Source: Thalassospira sp. MCCC 1A01428 (GTDB lineage: Bacteria > Pseudomonadota > Alphaproteobacteria > Rhodospirillales > Thalassospiraceae). Taken from it: a DNA stretch of 64,000 bases. The notes below the pieces were generated by a model that saw only the letters and a list, made by a program, of their open reading frames with translations, was not told the origin of the DNA and made no database searches. Position 1 is the first letter of the stretch. Every line of letters begins with the position of its first letter. This document shows positions 18,951-27,936 of the stretch, in pieces. The stretch is from the NCBI RefSeq assembly GCF_002115825.1, contig NZ_JFJZ01000026.1, positions 1 through 64,000 of the forward strand. The letters are read 5' to 3'. The position numbers and the translations under genes were made by a program.

Positions 18951-20147
18951 TTATTCATCCCTTAATCCCGGACGGGTTATCATTTCTTCAACAGATTGGT
19001 TTGGCATCGATAGTAACCCATCATAAAGCTGAACATATTGTGTAATGCAGCGATCTAGAGAAAATTCTGTTTCCACACGTTTTCGGCCAGCGAGCCCCAT
19101 CTTTTCTCGAAGTTCAGGATCCAGTGCTAGTTTGAGAATTGCGTCTGCAAGTTCCTGTGGTTGACGCGCATTGACCACGAAACCGGTTTTACCATTCTTT
19201 ACAGCTTCAGCATTCCCCCCAACATCAGTTACTACCATAGGTAATGATGCTGCCATTCCTTCAAGAATAGCATTTGAGAACCCTTCTTCATGTGAGCAAA
19301 GAACACCTATATCTGAAATTTTTAATAGATCAGGTACGTCATTACGCGAGCCTAGCCAGCGAATGTTTTGTGCAATATTGAGATGTTCCGCCTTTTTCAG
19401 CAAATTACCGCCTATACCGTCGTCTCGACCTATAAAAAGTACAGCCCAAGGGTAGGGAAGCATTTCTTTAACTATGCTTAATGCTATTAATAAATCTTCA
19501 TGGCCTTTGTAATAAATCAAGTTTGCGGTAATCGATATAACAAAACATTTTTTTTGAAGGTTTAATTTTTTTCTTATCGAAGGGGGGGCTGAGTTGATTG
19601 CGACTGGTGATAAATTTATTCCGTTATATATTTTCCCAATTTTTGAAGGCTGTATATTCTCAGATAATAAGTTTTGGCACACGGCAGTTGAGTTTCCGAG
19701 TATGGCGGTCATTTTGGGGTGTAGCCAATGCTCCAACTTGGAAAGAAACGGATACTTCTTCTGGTAGTCATTTAGACTGCGCCTGCTCATCACACGTTTA
19801 GGGCCTTTTATAAGCAAACTTATGAACCCACCAACTAAATAAGACTGCGGTAGGAAAAAATGTATTATATCAGGGCGAAAATGTCTCAATTCAGAATATA
19901 GTTTTAAGGCGGAATAGAATGGCTTTATTAATTTGCATTCCAGGATTTTGTTTGAGCTTTTGATTGGTTCTATTACTTTTATTCCCTCTTCTTCCAAGAT
20001 CTTCGCGAGGGCTCCTTTTTTTGATATAGTATACACCAATATGTTTATGTTTTTTGTCTTAAGGCAAGGTAGTATTTGAGTGAGGTGTCTTTCGCATCCT
20101 CCTACGTCCAGGCTTCCAATTACATAAAATATTTTAATTCTATCCAT
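18951..20147 (-). CDS. glycosyltransferase family 4
   Basis: A GT-B retaining glycosyltransferase of 398 residues. The N-terminal domain starts with VIGSLDVGGCERHL, a glycine-rich loop typical of family 4. The C-terminal domain has EEGFSNAILEGMAASLPMVV, the E-x7-E nucleotide-sugar motif, then GGNAEAV and GKTGFVV. It is very AT-rich compared with asnB. It lies end to end with its neighbours in a same-strand operon. The sugar donor cannot be told. Confidence 0.9.
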   Translation of the reverse strand: MDRIKIFYVIGSLDVGGCERHLTQILPCLKTKNINILVYTISKKGALAKILEEEGIKVIEPIKSSNKILECKLIKPFYSALKLYSELRHFRPDIIHFFLPQSYLVGGFISLLIKGPKRVMSRRSLNDYQKKYPFLSKLEHWLHPKMTAILGNSTAVCQNLLSENIQPSKIGKIYNGINLSPVAINSAPPSIRKKLNLQKKCFVISITANLIYYKGHEDLLIALSIVKEMLPYPWAVLFIGRDDGIGGNLLKKAEHLNIAQNIRWLGSRNDVPDLLKISDIGVLCSHEEGFSNAILEGMAASLPMVVTDVGGNAEAVKNGKTGFVVNARQPQELADAILKLALDPELREKMGLAGRKRVETEFSLDRCITQYVQLYDGLLSMPNQSVEEMITRPGLRDE

Positions 20148-21275
20148 TTATTTTTCTTGCTTGTTATTTAAAATAAGGTCTGCCCATTGAGATGTGATTC
20201 TTTCTAGAGACAAAGTTTCAGATATTTTTGAAGCTTCTAATCCTATTTTCTTTCTTTTCTCATTTGATAGAAGTAATGTTTCTATTTTTTCTGGAAGGTT
20301 ATTCATGTTTGAATTTGAAATCAAAATTCCATTTTTCTCATGATCTATGATGTCAGATGGACCTGTTTCACAGTTTGTCGCAATCGATGGTAAGCCATAG
20401 GACATAGCTTCAATTAGAGTGTTCGGAAATCCCTCATATCTAGACGGCAGAACATAAATATCTGCTGTTTTATACCAATCTTCAAGATTTCCCACTCGCC
20501 CGGGCAAAAATACATTTCTTTCAAGGTTGAGGGTTTTTATTTTATTTTCTAATTGGGGGCGTGAAGCGCCTTCTCCAATGATTACCAGGTACCATTCTGG
20601 GTGATCTTTGGTGATTAAATGAAATGCATCAATTAACCTGTCAAATCCCTTTTGGTGAACAAGTCTGCCGACGCCTAAAACAATTTTATTTTCGGCGCCA
20701 ATCTCAGGTATTATATTATTAGGTTTAATTGTAGGTTCGTTTCTTGGTAACGGGAAGATAACAGGGTTTGGAATTACTTTGGTTTCATGTGCTGGCGCAT
20801 TTTTTCTCAGCCAGACTGCAGTGGTTTCCGTTTGGGCAATCAAAAGAGAAATATGTTTATATGATATTCGTCGTACAAATTCCCACGGCTTACTAAGTGG
20901 AAACATGGGTGGGTGAATACGTTCAGATCCCAAAATTTTTACGTTTAAGCCTAAAGCTGAAATGGCAAGGTAGCAGTTTGACGCGGTCATGATACCAATA
21001 GCAACATCGGGACTTTCTTTTTTTAATTCTTTTCGTATTTCATATATTTTTTTAATGGGGTTGAATATTCTTAATATTTTCTCTGCGATGTTATTTTGTG
21101 ATTTGAGGGAAATGCGTTTTATTTTTGGTTCTATCTCATAGAAATCTACTACTTTAGATTCTAGTGTCAAAATACTTACTTCTATGCCTTTTTTATAAAG
21201 GCTATTTGCTAAAGTCGTTGTAAATCTCTCTGCTCCGCCGGAGGAGAGAGAGTGTATGAGAAATAGAACTTTCAT
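20148..21275 (-). CDS. glycosyltransferase family 4
   Basis: A second family 4 enzyme (375 residues) with FLIHSLSSGGAERFTTTLA at the N-terminus and the donor-binding YEGFPNTLIEAMSYGLPSIAT near the C-terminus. VLGVGRLVHQKGFDRLI marks the start of the second domain. It resembles GalNAc and glucosyl transferases of O-antigen loci, but specificity is open. It is AT-rich and separated from the next gene by a single base. Confidence 0.9.
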   Translation of the reverse strand: MKVLFLIHSLSSGGAERFTTTLANSLYKKGIEVSILTLESKVVDFYEIEPKIKRISLKSQNNIAEKILRIFNPIKKIYEIRKELKKESPDVAIGIMTASNCYLAISALGLNVKILGSERIHPPMFPLSKPWEFVRRISYKHISLLIAQTETTAVWLRKNAPAHETKVIPNPVIFPLPRNEPTIKPNNIIPEIGAENKIVLGVGRLVHQKGFDRLIDAFHLITKDHPEWYLVIIGEGASRPQLENKIKTLNLERNVFLPGRVGNLEDWYKTADIYVLPSRYEGFPNTLIEAMSYGLPSIATNCETGPSDIIDHEKNGILISNSNMNNLPEKIETLLLSNEKRKKIGLEASKISETLSLERITSQWADLILNNKQEK

Positions 21276-21276
21276 A

Positions 21277-21960
21277 TCATTTTCTGCATCGAAAATAAAA
21301 ATTTTGATTTGATCCTGGTATGTTCAATTTTGCTTGAATTGTTTTGGGAATTACAATTGCTTTTCCTTTCCAGTTCAAGTTTTTATGATCGTGGAAGAAT
21401 AACCTTGAAATTTTAGTCTCTAGGAATTTATTGTTTAATGTCTGAGTTATTTTTCCTTCTGAGAAGCTTTGTTGGTGGCCCCATCGATGAAAAATTTCGC
21501 CGCAACAAGGACACACTACGTTTCCATGTTGTAAATTTTCATCTGCTGGAACGGTTCCGATAAAAGTGCCACCTTTTTTAAGAACACGATATACTTCAGA
21601 AATTGTCTTTAATAAAGTTTCGGTTGATAAGTGCTCCAAAACCTCAGTCATTACAACAAAGTCAAAAAAATCATCTGGAAATGGAATTTCTTGAGAGTAT
21701 CCAACCTGAGCCTTTTCTTTTAAGCCTAGTTCTTCCGATATTCTTTTTATTGTTTCTTTGCTCGGGTCGAGGCTGAAAATATTAACTCCTTTTTCAGCGC
21801 ACAGTTTTTCTAATCGCCCTTTGCCGACCCCTATATTTAGGATTTTTTTGTTAGGCGGGCATTTTTTAGAAATGAACTCTATTCGGCCACCATCAGGACA
21901 GCCAAATTGTTGAATGCTTTCGTCATTTTGATAGACATCCCAAATTTTATCTTGGTTCAT
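21277..21960 (-). CDS. class I SAM-dependent methyltransferase
   Basis: A Rossmann-type methyltransferase of 227 residues. Motif I is ILNIGVGKGRLEKLC, the acidic residue follows in IFSLDPS, and VVMTEVLEHLSTE is the type-11 motif. The later segment VVCPCCGEIFHRWGHQQ carries a Cys-Cys-His cluster that may bind metal. It is packed between glycosyltransferases and a second methyltransferase, so it probably methylates a sugar or an anchored intermediate of the glycan. Confidence 0.86.
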   Translation of the reverse strand: MNQDKIWDVYQNDESIQQFGCPDGGRIEFISKKCPPNKKILNIGVGKGRLEKLCAEKGVNIFSLDPSKETIKRISEELGLKEKAQVGYSQEIPFPDDFFDFVVMTEVLEHLSTETLLKTISEVYRVLKKGGTFIGTVPADENLQHGNVVCPCCGEIFHRWGHQQSFSEGKITQTLNNKFLETKISRLFFHDHKNLNWKGKAIVIPKTIQAKLNIPGSNQNFYFRCRK

Positions 21961-21963
21961 ATC

Positions 21964-22740
21964 TTAACATCCTTCCATTTTCAACGGCGATGTTTGAACG
22001 CCTTTAATCATAAATCCTCCGCCATCTGCGAGACTAATCATTTTTTCCGGTTTGTCGTTCAAGAACTCGTCAATTGATTTTGTTGCTCCAGGGCAACTTG
22101 TAAACCCATAGTCATCACAAAGAATGATCCCGCCGGGGCTCATTCGGTCATAGAAGAAATTTATTGAATCTTTAGTTGGTTGGTATAAATCAACGTCGAT
22201 GTGGACAAAAGAGAAGATACGCTCTTCGTAATCAGAAAATTTTTCTGGAATCCACCCTTTATTAATCGTGATTTTTTCAGAAAACTCTTTTAAATTTTTT
22301 ATAACTATGTTTTCAGGTACAGCTAAATCTCCCTTTTTCCAGTGCTGTTCATCGATATCATTAGGTAAACTCAATCCTTCAAATGAATCAAACATATGGT
22401 GAATTTTATCGCTAGAGTTCTTTTGGTTGTGGCAGCAGATTAACCATGAAGATGCAGCTTTAAATACGCCACATTCGGCTGTGTCACCCTTTACATTTTC
22501 TACCAGTCTGAGTAATTGCCATAAGGTCCATTTTCGATGTGTGTTGAGCCCATCAATTTCTTGGAATTTCAATAAATAATCATTGAAAAATTGATCGTTC
22601 CACCATTCCATTTGAGGCCACATCAGGCGATATTCGGGCATTATTAATTTTGAAAATAGTATGATGTTCTCAAAATTTCTATCTTTGCTTGGTAATATTA
22701 TATTTCTGATTATTTTAATGATATATTTTATTTTTCTCAT
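21964..22740 (-). CDS. TylF/MycF-type sugar O-methyltransferase
   Basis: A 258-residue protein of the macrocin O-methyltransferase family. Hallmarks are DTAECGVFKAASSWL (SAM site), HMFDSFEGLS, and the metal-binding HIDVDLYQPTKDS followed by GGIILCDDYG. MycF and TylF methylate sugar hydroxyls with Mg2+ and SAM, so this gene is expected to O-methylate a residue of the glycan built here. It is AT-rich, with a 3-base gap to the downstream methyltransferase. Confidence 0.9.
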   Translation of the reverse strand: MRKIKYIIKIIRNIILPSKDRNFENIILFSKLIMPEYRLMWPQMEWWNDQFFNDYLLKFQEIDGLNTHRKWTLWQLLRLVENVKGDTAECGVFKAASSWLICCHNQKNSSDKIHHMFDSFEGLSLPNDIDEQHWKKGDLAVPENIVIKNLKEFSEKITINKGWIPEKFSDYEERIFSFVHIDVDLYQPTKDSINFFYDRMSPGGIILCDDYGFTSCPGATKSIDEFLNDKPEKMISLADGGGFMIKGVQTSPLKMEGC

Positions 22741-22751
22741 GTTTTTCTCTA

Positions 22752-24068
22752 CTATAAGGGTAGTGTGCTGATGGACATTTTCGATTTAACATATAGGTAT
22801 AATATTATACTGCAAGGGGCGGTGCTTACTGCAGTAGCAATAGCTGCGCCAACGTTTCCATATTGTGGAATGAGTATGCTGTTTAGTATTATATTTGCTA
22901 TTGCTACGGCTAGAACAGTTATAACGGACACTCGTTCGTTTCCGGTCATTGTTGTAAGTGTCCCAGAAGGACCAAAAAATGAATTGATTGTTTGCCCGGT
23001 TGATAATATTATAAGAGTAGTATAAGCATTTTTGAAATTTTGGCCGAAAACAGTTGTTATTATTTCTTCTCCGAATGCGAATAAAATAATCAAGGTGAGT
23101 GCGGAAATGAAAAAACAAATTCGAGACGTTGTTTTAACAACTTGCTGTAGTTGTTTGAGATCTTTTTTTGCATGAAGAATTGAGAAATAAGGACCAGCAA
23201 CCATTGTTATTGCTCGCATCGAAAATAATATAAGAGTGGCACCTTGAACTGATACTCGATAAATTCCAATGTTCTCCGGAGATGAGAAATATCCAAGCAT
23301 AACAATATCAGTTTGGCCTGCGATAATTGAAACTCCTCCTAAGAGCGCAAATGGTATCGTGCTTTTAATCCATGTGATGTTGAGTTTGGGTTGGTTTTTG
23401 TTTTGGTTAATTTTCGGGATTTTTTTCGTTAAAATTTTAATTGATATGGTTAATGCTAAAATTGCAGAAATTATTTGAAAAGTTATTGCATATCCAGGTT
23501 GCTGCGTGCTCGGTATTAATATGAAGAAAGTTAGCAATAATAATGCAGTTGTCGCTGGCCGAGCTATTAAATCCAAGAATTGACCTGATAATAAACTATC
23601 TACTCCAGCTAAAGCGTGGGACGTTGTTTTCATTAATGCTGCAACTGGAAGAAAAACCATTATAAGATATAAGGTGTATAACTGGTGGTCGTTGTATGTT
23701 TGGTTGAGGTTCCATATTATTGCCAACCCAACAATCGAGATGCTGATTGAAACTAGGCCAACAAATTGGTACGCTCGCAATATTGATCCAAAAAGTAGAT
23801 TGAACTTTTTTTGGTTAAAGTTTATCGATGTTTCTCGCATCAATAAAACTGGGACACCTGCTTCTGCTGCTATAGATAATATATTCATAATGGCTATGGC
23901 ATAAGCATATATGCCATATTTTTCGACTCCTAAAAATCGCGCGAGTAATATGCTAAGTAATAATGAAAAAAATTGACCAAAAGCTTGTATTAAGCTGTTT
24001 CCAATTCCGCCTTTTATTAACTTTGTTGTAATTTGTTTGTCTTTTAGTTTGTGAAGTATTTGTCTCAT
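22752..24068 (-). CDS. polysaccharide flippase (Wzx/MATE-like)
   Basis: An oligosaccharide flippase of 438 residues with about a dozen to fourteen hydrophobic helices and the N-terminal pattern GGIGNSLIQAFGQFFSLLLSI typical of the Wzx family. It would move lipid-linked repeat units to the periplasmic face. Its start codon overlaps the stop of the small upstream gene (ATGA), suggesting translational coupling. No Wzy-like polymerase is visible in this block. Confidence 0.9.
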   Translation of the reverse strand: MRQILHKLKDKQITTKLIKGGIGNSLIQAFGQFFSLLLSILLARFLGVEKYGIYAYAIAIMNILSIAAEAGVPVLLMRETSINFNQKKFNLLFGSILRAYQFVGLVSISISIVGLAIIWNLNQTYNDHQLYTLYLIMVFLPVAALMKTTSHALAGVDSLLSGQFLDLIARPATTALLLLTFFILIPSTQQPGYAITFQIISAILALTISIKILTKKIPKINQNKNQPKLNITWIKSTIPFALLGGVSIIAGQTDIVMLGYFSSPENIGIYRVSVQGATLILFSMRAITMVAGPYFSILHAKKDLKQLQQVVKTTSRICFFISALTLIILFAFGEEIITTVFGQNFKNAYTTLIILSTGQTINSFFGPSGTLTTMTGNERVSVITVLAVAIANIILNSILIPQYGNVGAAIATAVSTAPCSIILYLYVKSKMSISTLPL

Positions 24069-24229
24069 TTTTTATGCGACTTTTTAAAATTTTCAACTTC
24101 CCAACCAACAACTTCATAGTTTTTGAAGAACCGAAATGTTACATATGGAGGCGTGCGATAGCTGAAGTCAATGTCCCATTGTGAATACGCTGGGTATTCC
24201 ACGCCGTCAATTGTAGATTGGTGCACCAT
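24065..24229 (-). CDS. short gene, probably the 3' remnant of a truncated gene
   Basis: A 54-codon frame beginning MVHQSTIDGVEYPAYSQWD. It is coupled to the flippase by a 4-base overlap. The ATG has no ribosome-binding site. The same frame stays open and protein-like for at least 16 codons further upstream (SKKHYLARHKHLNKTI), past the point where the convergent nucleosidase gene begins. It is therefore best read as the C-terminal end of a larger protein whose 5' part was lost at the block border. I do not recognise the family. Confidence 0.55.
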   Translation of the reverse strand: MVHQSTIDGVEYPAYSQWDIDFSYRTPPYVTFRFFKNYEVVGWEVENFKKSHKK

Positions 24230-24267
24230 TGTGCTAGGGAGGATCGTTTTGTTGAGGTGTTTGTGCC

Positions 24268-24885
24268 GTGCTAAATAATGTTTTTTACTGTATGGCCGCC
24301 CCCGCCGAATATGGGCCGCATTTGCAGGCGCGGATAACGCCCGAGATGATCGGCGTTGGGCCTGTTGAAGCGGCTGTAAATTTAACGGCTGTTTTGGCGC
24401 GTAAGGAAATTCAGGGTCAATTGCCCGATGTCGTTGTGTCGCTGGGCTCGGCCGGGTCGCGGCATTTGGTGCAGGCCGAAATTTATCAGGTTACTGCTGT
24501 TTCCTATCGCGATATGGATGCGTCGCCGCTGGGGTTTGAAAAGGGCTGTACGCCGTTTGTGGCGTTTCCTGCCAGTGTCGCGCTGCCCCATCGTATTCCC
24601 GGTATTGCCGAAGCAACATTATCGACTGGCGGAAACATCGTGTCGGGTGTGGCTTATGATGCGATTGATGCCGACATGGTCGATATGGAAACCTATGCCA
24701 TCTGGCGGGTATGTCATAAATTCGGGCTTCCCTTGATCGGCTTGCGCGGTATTTCCGATGGTAAAACCGAGCTTACCCATATTTCAGGCTGGACCGAATA
24801 TCTCCATATCATCGATGAAAAGCTGAGTGCTGCGGTTGATCGTTTGGATGAGGCCCTGAAGAACGGCGCGATTGTTCTGCGCTAA
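24268..24885 (+). CDS. 5'-methylthioadenosine/S-adenosylhomocysteine nucleosidase-like protein
   Basis: A PNP/UDP-phosphorylase-fold nucleosidase of 205 residues. It shows MAAPAEYGPHLQARI, GVGPVEAAVNL, VVSLGSAGS and the signature DMVDMETYAIWRVCHKFGLPLIGLRGISDG, with the purine-binding Met-Glu pair. This group hydrolyses methylthioadenosine, adenosylhomocysteine or a related nucleoside. The GTG start has GAGG 10 bases upstream. It lies immediately outside the AT-rich block and has ordinary composition. A bidirectional terminator follows. Confidence 0.85.
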   Translation: MLNNVFYCMAAPAEYGPHLQARITPEMIGVGPVEAAVNLTAVLARKEIQGQLPDVVVSLGSAGSRHLVQAEIYQVTAVSYRDMDASPLGFEKGCTPFVAFPASVALPHRIPGIAEATLSTGGNIVSGVAYDAIDADMVDMETYAIWRVCHKFGLPLIGLRGISDGKTELTHISGWTEYLHIIDEKLSAAVDRLDEALKNGAIVLR

Positions 24886-25048
24886 GGTTTATTCGGATTG
24901 CATGCATCAATTGAGCAGTGATTACATTGGTGATTTGTGTGACGCGCGATGGAGCCGCGCGGTTTATACCGCGAGGACAACCACTTGCCGTTTGAAAGTC
25001 TTGTTGACCGGTTCCAGTTTGGCTGCTGGCTTTGTCTCACCGCACAAT

Positions 25049-25088
25049 AAAAAGCCGCCGGTCCATCAAACAGGATCGGCGGCTTTTT
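25049..25088. terminator. bidirectional terminator
   Basis: AAAAAGCCGCC (25049-25059) and GGCGGCTTTTT (25078-25088) form a perfect stem with A and T runs on both sides. It ends both the nucleosidase gene and the convergent ThDP enzyme gene. Confidence 0.95.
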
Positions 25089-25114
25089 CATTTTCAGGTA
25101 AAAATCAGACGGTA

Positions 25115-26782
25115 TCAGCTGCCGCTGCGAATTTCGTCCAGCGTTTTAACCGGTGTTAACGCCTGCGGGTCCACCTGTACTTCAATGATGGCGGGTTTGT
25201 TTGCCGCCATTGCACGTTCAAGGGCTGGGCCGAAATCTTCGGTTTTGGTGACGGTTTCGCCGTGGCCGCCAAAAACGCGGGCATAACCGGCGAAATCGGG
25301 ATTGTGCAGTTCTGTGCCCGAGACACGCGCTGGATAATTGCGTTCCTGGTGCATGCGAATGGTGCCAAACATGCCGTTATTAACCACCACCACAATGATG
25401 TTGGCACCATATTGAACGGCAGTGGCAAATTCCTGCCCGTGCATCAAAAAGCAACCATCACCAGCCAGGCACACCACCGGGCGGTCCGGGTGGTGCAATT
25501 TTGCCGATACCGATGCCGGCAGGCCATAGCCCATGGAGCCCGATGTCGGGGCCAGTTCGGTGCGATAGGTTTCATAACGATAAAACCGGTGCAAAAACGC
25601 GGCATAATTGCCAGCCCCGTTGGTCAGAATGGCGTTGTCGGGCAGATTGTCGCGCAGATGGCCAATCACATGCGCCATTTTAACATCGCCCGGCGTATCA
25701 AGCGGGGTCGAGAACGCGAGATAGGCTTCATGGGCCTGTGCGATTTGCTCTGCACGCGCACTGCCATCTACCGGGTTCATATCGGCGATGGCACGCATGA
25801 ACGAGCGCTGGGAGGCATTAATGGCGATATCGGGGCGATACACACGGCCAAGCTCGTCCGGCCCCGGATAAACATGGATCAAACGCTGTTTGGGGCAGGG
25901 AATGTCGAGCAGGTTATACCCGCTGCTGGTCATTTCCCCCATGCGCGAACCAACAAGGATCACGAGGTCGGAATCGCGAATAAACCCCGCCAGCTTGGGG
26001 TTAATGCCAATGCCGACATCGCCAATAAAATTGGGGTGGCTGTTGGGCATATAATCCTGACAGCGAAACGAGGTCGCAATCGCCACATTGTTGGTCTCGG
26101 CAAAGCGGATCAGATCCCGGCTGGTCTGCGCGGTCCAGCCACCACCACCAACAATCATAATTGGCTGGCGGGCTGTTTCAAGTTCGGCCCGGAAGGAGGC
26201 GACATCTTCGCCAGCAGTGCGGGCTTCCACCTCGACATAGGGTTTGCCATCGGCAACAACCGCGCTGGAAGACAGCATGTCTTCGGGCAATGCCAGCACC
26301 ACCGGGCCGGGGCGCCCCGATGTGGCAATGTGATAGGCATGGCTGATATATTCAGGAATGCGGTCGATGCTGTCAATCTGGGCAACCCATTTGCACAGCG
26401 GTTCGAACATTTTGCGATAATCGACTTCCTGGAATGCTTCGCGATCGACCATATCGCGGCCAATCTGGCCAACCAGCAGGATCATCGGGGTTGAGTCCTG
26501 ATGGGCAACATGAACACCGGCCGATGCATTGGTCGCGCCGGGGCCGCGCGTTACCATGCAAATGCCGGGTTTTCCGGTCAGCTTGCCATAGGCTTCGGCC
26601 ATAATGGCGGCACCGCCTTCCTGACGGCAAATTACCGGGGTGATTTCCGGGTGGTCAACCATGCCATCAAGCACGGCCAGAAAACTTTCACCGGGAACAA
26701 GAAAGGCGCGCTCGCAGCCGTGAATTTGCAGCTGATCGACAAGAATGCGCCCTCCGTGGCGCAGACCGGGGGTATTGGACAT
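25115..26782 (-). CDS. thiamine diphosphate-dependent enzyme, acetolactate synthase-like
   Basis: A 555-residue ThDP enzyme of the acetolactate synthase/decarboxylase superfamily. The N-terminal catalytic Glu is in LVPGESFLAVLDG, followed by CRQEGGAAIMAEAYGKLTGKPGICMVTRGPGA. The central domain has IVGGGGWTAQT. The C-terminal ThDP-Mg site is GDGCFLMHGQEFATAVQYG to VVVNNGMFGTIRMHQER. No small regulatory subunit gene is adjacent, arguing against a normal IlvB. The start ATG has GAGG upstream; a longer frame upstream is unlikely to be coding. It lies downstream of the FadR-type regulator but behind a terminator. Substrate unknown. Confidence 0.87.
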   Translation of the reverse strand: MSNTPGLRHGGRILVDQLQIHGCERAFLVPGESFLAVLDGMVDHPEITPVICRQEGGAAIMAEAYGKLTGKPGICMVTRGPGATNASAGVHVAHQDSTPMILLVGQIGRDMVDREAFQEVDYRKMFEPLCKWVAQIDSIDRIPEYISHAYHIATSGRPGPVVLALPEDMLSSSAVVADGKPYVEVEARTAGEDVASFRAELETARQPIMIVGGGGWTAQTSRDLIRFAETNNVAIATSFRCQDYMPNSHPNFIGDVGIGINPKLAGFIRDSDLVILVGSRMGEMTSSGYNLLDIPCPKQRLIHVYPGPDELGRVYRPDIAINASQRSFMRAIADMNPVDGSARAEQIAQAHEAYLAFSTPLDTPGDVKMAHVIGHLRDNLPDNAILTNGAGNYAAFLHRFYRYETYRTELAPTSGSMGYGLPASVSAKLHHPDRPVVCLAGDGCFLMHGQEFATAVQYGANIIVVVVNNGMFGTIRMHQERNYPARVSGTELHNPDFAGYARVFGGHGETVTKTEDFGPALERAMAANKPAIIEVQVDPQALTPVKTLDEIRSGS

Positions 26783-26893
26783 GTTTTTCCTCATTGGTGG
26801 CGAGTGGTGGCGTTCGTCATATGTTTGTTTTGGTCTTATCAAAAGAACCCCGATATCATCATGCCGGGATGGTAAGGTAAAGGGGGAACGCTG

Positions 26894-26917
26894 CAAAAAA
26901 ACGGCCCTAAACCCGTT
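26894..26917 (-). terminator. small terminator after the FadR-type regulator
   Basis: On the minus strand AACGG and CCGTT pair around an 8-nt loop, followed by a run of seven T. The stem is short. It suggests that the ThDP enzyme gene has its own promoter. Confidence 0.6.
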
Positions 26918-26933
26918 AGCGCGGCTTGAGCCA

Positions 26934-27695
26934 TCAGGGGGCGGTTACATCGGCAATATCGGCCCGTTCCATCAGGCGACCGGCGGCATTTTCAAAATGC
27001 TGGCGCACGGCAATTTCGGCAGCAGCCTTGTTTTGCGCACGGATCGCCTCGTAAACCATTTTATGCTCGCCAATCACGCCATCCCCCCATTCGGCGGTCA
27101 TGACATTTTTAATCGCGACATTGCGCAAATTGGCGTCAATCCGGCCATCCAGCATGGTCAGAAAATCGTAAAAATAGCTATTGCCGCAGGCCCTGGCGAT
27201 GGCCCGATAAAACCGGCGTTCCGCGTCATAGCGATGTTCGGCCGTCTCAAAACGGGTTTGGCCCGTCGCCACCTGCATGGATTGAAGCTGTTCATAAATC
27301 AGGGCCAGGTCGGCATCGCTACGGGCCTCGGCGGCAAGGGCGGCGGCCCCGGCTTCGTTGCTGGTGCGTAATTGCAGGATTTGCACCAGTTCCTTACGCT
27401 TGGCAAAACAATCGGCACTGATACGAAAAACGCTCCGTGCGCCCGGCTCCGATACAAAGGCGCCAACGCCTTGTTTGGACTGGATCATACCATCGCTTTT
27501 TAGTTGCGATACCGCTTCGCGCACCACGGTTCTTGCCACCCCGTAATTGGTTGCAAGTTCCTGTTCGGTAGGCAATTTGTCGCCCGGTTGCAAAATACCG
27601 TCGCTGATTTGCCCGGTGAGTTTGGCGGCAATTTCATCGGGCAACCGTCGGGGGCGGATAATTTTTTCGTAGCGGTGTGGTTCTGTTTTTTGCAT
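26934..27695 (-). CDS. GntR-family regulator, FadR subfamily
   Basis: A repressor-type regulator of 253 residues. The N-terminal winged helix (GDKLPTEQELATNYGVARTVVREAVSQLKSDGMIQSKQGVGAFV) is typical of GntR. The C-terminal all-helical FCD domain places it in the FadR group, whose members bind carboxylic-acid effectors through a metal site. The start was placed at MQKTEPHRYEK; an open upstream extension has no protein-like character. A perfect TTGTCTGACAA palindrome lies about 115 bases upstream and recurs at the tctC promoter, so it probably controls itself and the sugar-diacid genes. Confidence 0.88.
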   Translation of the reverse strand: MQKTEPHRYEKIIRPRRLPDEIAAKLTGQISDGILQPGDKLPTEQELATNYGVARTVVREAVSQLKSDGMIQSKQGVGAFVSEPGARSVFRISADCFAKRKELVQILQLRTSNEAGAAALAAEARSDADLALIYEQLQSMQVATGQTRFETAEHRYDAERRFYRAIARACGNSYFYDFLTMLDGRIDANLRNVAIKNVMTAEWGDGVIGEHKMVYEAIRAQNKAAAEIAVRQHFENAAGRLMERADIADVTAP

Positions 27696-27805
27696 CAGGT
27701 TTTCTTGCGCTTTTTCAGGGGTGCGGTATCGCAAAAGGTTCAACTGGCGCGCTATGGGCGATACAACTTTGTGGCATATGGTTGTTGCGCTGTCATCATT
27801 AAATA

Positions 27806-27819
27806 ATGTTGTCTGACAA
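27806..27819 (+). promoter_or_regulatory. candidate FadR-type operator, site 1
   Basis: ATGTTGTCTGACAA, with the perfect palindrome TTGTC-T-GACAA at 27809-27819, lies between the divergent regulator and NIPSNAP genes. On the minus strand a TATTAT -10-like box directly overlaps its edge. The same 14 bases occur in reverse orientation upstream of tctC. Confidence 0.7.
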
Positions 27820-27936
27820 TAATACTTATTGTAAAAACAGAGATCAAGGGAGGATGTTTTGCCCGGCGCATATCGCTTAAACAGGCGCGGGCAACGCATC
27901 CGATATGACATTACGTAATAACGGGATGAAATCATT

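Noticed and set aside
25262..26494. A 410-codon open frame on the + strand
   Set aside because: It is antisense to the ThDP enzyme, which has full family motifs; the frame is a by-product of codon bias.
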